56,910 bases of DNA, from positions 1 through 56,910 of the forward strand of contig JAAVTG010000484.1 of NCBI GenBank assembly GCA_011947345.1, in the 5' to 3' direction. This stretch comes from Phytophthora quininea. Its lineage: Eukaryota; Oomycota; Peronosporomycetes; Peronosporales; Peronosporaceae. Position 1 is the first letter of the stretch, and every line of letters starts with the position of its first letter. The position numbers and the translations under genes were made by a program. The notes below the pieces were generated by a model. That model was not told the DNA's origin, made no database searches, and was given only the letters and a program-made list of their open reading frames with translations. This document shows, in pieces, positions 53,032 through 56,910 of this stretch.

Positions 53032-54899
53032 AGCCTGAGCTGCTGGTTGGTTAGAAAGGAATCGGTTGCTGACGGGTTTCGCTCTCCAGAAACTCAAAGC
53101 CTTGGGAAGAAACATTAGCGAAACGTTTAGCTGGAGAGGGGTGACCAGCTGCGCGTCACCCAAACACCAGAATCCCGCGATGTGCCGCCGCTGAATATTC
53201 GGTGCAGCTCAAAGCTGGGGAGTTCAAAAGTCTCTCTATACAGGAGCTCACGCGCAGCAAATGCGCGTAAGAAAAACGTGTAGTCCAATAGCTGATGGTG
53301 AGAGATCGGCTTTGTTCACCTGGTTAAGGTCTTCAAGAAGCTTTTCCCCGACTGGGCAAAGTTTCGAGATGAATATGAGGCATCCTACTGGGACATTCTT
53401 TCACCTGAGAACAGGACACTGCGGAAGATTTTGATGCACCGCGCGCAGGCGACATCTGCAGACAAGTACCGCCGCGAGCACCATCGAAGGAGAGCAACAC
53501 CGTACGTATTCGGTACCACACGCGAATTTTTAACTTGAAAGTTCATGCGGACGTCCTCAAAAGTCGGGATCAGATGCTGCAGGAAGAGATGTAAGCCGCG
53601 GACGCGCCAATAGCATCCGCCTCAAGCTCAATGACGACTCGAGGATCAAATCGTCCAAACGAACGCCGCGTCGTGGTTCACAGCGTGAAACCAGCCAGAA
53701 GATTAGACGCGTTTCGGAATCCACGTAGGCTGGTGACTAGAATCCTGTCGTGGCTAAAAACTGGTTTCGCTGGCCGGCTCATCGAGTTTGCTTGGAGTTG
53801 CTGGACTATAGCGATTGTTGTTGCCAGTACATGCGATTGGAGGCCTTTGTTTCTTTGGTATCATATCATACAGGACGACTATTTCTCTTTTCGGAACCGA
53901 AATGCCAAGCAGAACTCTTATCTTGCTGATACTACAGTTCCAGGGCATACAAAATACTGAAGCGGCTTTCGACCACCGTTGAACGTATCATGCATACTGG
54001 TGATGAGGTGCTATGCTTCTGCGGAGCCCTGTGGACTGAAACACGGATCGTTTCATCATTTCTGCGTAGATCCAAGAATTTCCAAGATGGGTTTTACTAC
54101 CAGTAAACTACTCTACTTGAAGTGCGTTGTGGTGGTAGGACGAGGGATGTATTCGGTGTATGTCGTCCCAGCACGCAAGTGCTGTGCAGTTAGAGCAGCT
54201 TCTTTGTATCGCTTGCTGCAACCTTCAAGCGTGCGCGATGCATCCACACTCTGGAATTCGCAGCACCAAATACGAAGGAAACCGTCCTATGGTGTTCTTC
54301 TGCAAGCTTGCCAAGCTCGCCGACAAGTCCGTCACGAAGATGTGTCGTCGTTCTACTGAAATTTCGCTAGTGGACTTCTGCTGTTTCTACTGCTCGGACA
54401 AAAACACTTCCACGATAGATGTTGGGATCTGCAAGGTTGCACTTGCCAAGTTGAAAGACGCGATCCAGTCTGTCCTGCGATGCTTTACGAGACTAAGAAG
54501 GATGCTTCCGTTAATCAGAAGGACATCCCCACGTACTCGCCCTCTCCATCTCCATTGCAACGTCAAGTTTTAGTTCCGCAGTGAAAGTTCGGCGAATGCA
54601 TGCCACCATGAACCTCAACCATTTCTTTCGCACTGGAGTCCGTCGATACCTTACCGTAGTCACCAATTCAGTCTGTCTTAGCCAACGTTGCGTTCTGAAA
54701 ACACAGGATGTTGTTGCCATCGCAGCGTGACAGCAAAGAATTCGTGGCCGTGGGCCACTACGAGTCGCCGTCGTTGGTGTCATCGCTCTTTCGCGCTCTT
54801 CACGAATTCCTGATACAAGACTCGGAGCTCTATCGTCGCCTCACTAAGATGAACCGTTCCTCATTCTTCTTTTGCAACATCCGAACGACCACCAAGAAG
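53032..54899. other. Decayed region with gene fragments
   Basis: About 1.9 kb with lower GC and no intact gene. A plus-strand fragment around 53328-53515 reads KLFPDWAKFRDEYEASYWD and RTLRKILMHRAQA, followed after a stop-rich gap by HADVLKSRDQMLQEEM and TAA at about 53594. It looks like the end of a gene with charged helical character but has no start. A second protein-like run near 54240-54420 (MVFFCKLAKLADKSVTKMC) is also incomplete. They may be relics of mobile or effector-type genes; I cannot identify them. Confidence 0.4.
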
Positions 54900-56548
54900 A
54901 TGCGAGTGGCTTTTGTGCTCTTCGTTCTCTATCCGACGCAACCAGCGCCGACTGGACCTTCTGGGATGACGACGATGGTTCCTCATGGCCTTCGACCGAT
55001 CAAGTGGACGCAGAAACTTCATCAACATCTTCCTCCTCGGCTAAGCTACAGACGACGTCACTTACTTCAAACTATTCGATGGCGACCCCAGCTACAGCCA
55101 CAAGCACAGTCACATCGACGTACCGCAACTGGGTTGGTCCTTGGAGTCTCTCCTCGGATTCTGCGTGCTACCGCGACGCCCACATCATGGATACTTGTCT
55201 TGCTAATTACAATCGCAACGATGTCACAAACACTTGCTGGGCGCAGTGTCCGATCCAGTACCCCGTCGAGTGTGGTATGGAGTGCATCCGGCAGGAGGAC
55301 GACTGCAGTTTGGAGATTGTAAACAAGGTCGGGGTCGTGGCCGTATCAATTCTGAGCACTGCCACCGCCGGCATCTTCGGCAAACTGGAAGCTGTCGCTG
55401 AAGGACTGAGGACCGCTGTCAAATGCGCCAACTCGATGATCGGCGTGGTGAGGGCCATCATCCGATACGTCCGCAACATCAAGACGTCCGACCCACAGAC
55501 TTCGCAGGACAAAATGTTGGCGCTACTGTACCAGTCGAACAATGTGGTGACGGACTTGCCTTTGGCCATTTACGCCTGCATGGGGTTGGACGCCTCCGCT
55601 GCACTCACGTTGACGCAAAGTGTGCTCTCCACTGCCCAGTGGGTCCTCATGCAAGTGCTCGCTTACGACGATGAAATCGTCTCGAGTTGGGACCAATTCG
55701 TGGCGTTCCTGAAAGGAGCGAACTTCACTGTCGACACCAACGAGATCAACGACACGGAAATCGCCTCGCTCAGTGACGCGTTGAAATCCAACTCAACGTG
55801 TGGGTTCGACTTGCAGTCGCTCACTGATCGCACGTGGATGACAGTGGCGCAGATGAAGAAGGAGAAGCCCGACATCACAGAAGATGAGCTTCGTCTTGAG
55901 ATCTCAAACTCGGAGCTCGTCGTGACGGACATCGCCACCGTGACCAATAACTGTATGCAACAGTTGATCCAGGAGTCCGACCTCGCTACTGCGTACAGCA
56001 CGCGCAACGAGCTCCGCAAGGACTTTGGGGTGATCATTGACGACCTCATTTCGACCGGAGCGAGCGACAACGGATCGTCGTTGACGGTAGAAGAATACGC
56101 CTACAAGATCGTCGACAAGGGTCTCACTTCCATCGCTGTCACCGGTCTCGACCCCACCGATCTAACACTGCTCGCCGAGTACGTTCAGACCATCTGCGGT
56201 CCTTCGCAATACATCAGGAACGTCGACGACGGCGCCGACGATTCCACTCTGGGACTAAGCACGCTCGAGGATGTCTTCAACGGAAGTTCGAGCTCCTGGG
56301 CGAAGGTGGGCGATGGTCAAGTAGTTATCAACTTCTCAAGTTCAGACACCGACGATGTCAGCGTCAACATTTACTCCGGCGGCGAAAGATTGACGAAGTT
56401 GATGTTACTGCCGGTGGAACCTCGACGTGGACGTCGAACAACACGGCTCTGGGCGGAAAGACATTGTACTTGGATCGCTGGTGCTGTGGGTCCCAAAGGC
56501 ATCAGAAGGCGGTCACTTGGGCTTAACGCGAAACTAAATGTGAGTTAA
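54900..56548 (+). pseudogene. Secreted oomycete protein, unknown family, several breaks
   Basis: An ATG at 54900 begins MRVAFVLFVL, a signal-peptide core; a frame change near 54935 (one lost base) then joins it to a frame that runs 500 codons with DWTFWDDDDGSSW after the likely cleavage site. The N-terminal region has many Cys (DSACYRDAHIMDTC, NTCWAQCPIQYPVECGMEC). A helical core follows (GVVAVSILSTATAGIFGKLE, LAIYACMGLDASAALTL), then a C-terminal beta region (QVVINFSSSDTDDVSVNIYS). Near 56385 the frame is lost again (one base in an A run), and comparison with the paralogue on the other strand shows a missing segment of about 15 residues near 56480. No known domain recognised. The family is plausibly apoplastic; its role is unknown. 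Confidence 0.6.
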
Positions 56549-56664
56549 ACAGCGAGAATTTGTCAATACGACCCGAAGCGGTTAATACACTGGTCGTTAA
56601 CGTGAACGGTTAAGAAGCACTTCTTGGTACGGACAGCATTGGAAATCACCGGTAGTTAGCGTAA

Positions 56665-56910
56665 CTAGCTCACGTTGAGCTGGGCTTCGACCTCCAGGTG
56701 GCCACCTTGACGAGCAAGTGGCACCCACAACACTAACGAACCACCGCCTGTTCCAGGTAGTCCCAGAAAACCCGGACGCCACCGGTCCAAATACAACGTC
56801 TTACCGCCCAGCGCCGTGATATTCGATGTCCACTGCGCTGTTCCTCCTGCACGGAGATCCACTTCGTCGATCTTGTCGCCACCAGACTTGATGTTGATCG
56901 TCACATCCTC
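56665..56910 (-). CDS. 3' end of a paralogue of the secreted protein
   Basis: Open frame entering from the right edge on the minus strand and ending at 56665. It reads NIKSGGDKIDEVDLRAGGTA, then TALGGKTLYLDRWRPGFLGL and ends GGHLEVEAQLNVS. It matches the end of the plus-strand gene (GGKTLYLDRW, GGHL, LNVS), so the two are inverted tail-to-tail duplicates about 115 bases apart. The rest of the gene lies outside the window. It preserves the segment that the plus copy lacks. Confidence 0.8.
   Translation of the reverse strand, partial: EDVTINIKSGGDKIDEVDLRAGGTAQWTSNITALGGKTLYLDRWRPGFLGLPGTGGGSLVLWVPLARQGGHLEVEAQLNVS

Noticed and set aside
1..56910. tRNA, rRNA, CRISPR or intact transposon signatures
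   Set aside because: None were recognised on reading either strand; no cloverleaf boxes, spaced direct repeats, LTR pairs or transposase domains were seen.

Overview
The window looks like gene-dense nuclear DNA of an oomycete, most likely a Phytophthora relative in the Peronosporales. The evidence is eukaryotic genes on both strands with short GT-AG introns (about 50-150 nt), GC-rich third codon positions, intergenic gaps of a few hundred bases, and remnants of a Crinkler (CRN)-type protein with the LFLAK motif. All identifications are from reading motifs; no database search was run.

Layout. 1-6 kb: a GC-rich leader with no convincing gene, a Kre9/KNH-fold protein, a three-exon unknown protein and a long empty stretch. 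6-16 kb: a coiled-coil protein with repeated TF-x-P motifs, an acidic four-exon protein overlapping it, a divergently transcribed voltage-gated K+ channel with a C-terminal zinc ribbon, a PH-domain protein, a broken Gly/Trp-rich ORF and a tousled-like kinase with DFD in place of DFG. 16-27 kb: an RluA pseudouridine synthase, an ankyrin protein, several unknown proteins, an HN1/SPIRAL1-motif protein and a membrane-anchored PEBP protein. 27-38 kb: a run of housekeeping genes (Sec63, a Nudix hydrolase, a J-protein, ALG9, mitochondrial EF-G and a thiamine-pyrophosphate-type mitochondrial carrier). 38-43 kb: two decayed CRN-like loci flank a Ser-rich protein gene and UNC119. 42.8-53 kb: SLBP with an E2F-like site, a TEN1 homologue head-to-head with CGR1, a damaged Kv-beta-type aldo-keto reductase, ankyrin proteins, a Vac8-like armadillo protein and HOOK. 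The right edge holds a secreted-protein gene and the 3' end of its paralogue, tail to tail.

The strongest pattern is that many otherwise well-formed genes (Sec63, ALG9, J-protein, PEBP, the carrier, RluA, ankyrin and ARM genes) are interrupted by single-base frameshifts. Almost all are equivalent to loss of one base, often next to a short homopolymer. Because essential genes are affected, consensus error in a long-read draft is the simplest explanation; the CRN and aldo-keto reductase loci carry larger lesions and may be real pseudogenes.

No new multi-gene system was found. The items most worth pursuing are the TEN1 homologue and its duplicated bidirectional promoter, the telomere-like palindrome upstream of SEC63, the hairpin upstream of ALG9, the one-repeat-per-exon armadillo gene, the DFD kinase and the zinc-ribbon K+ channel.
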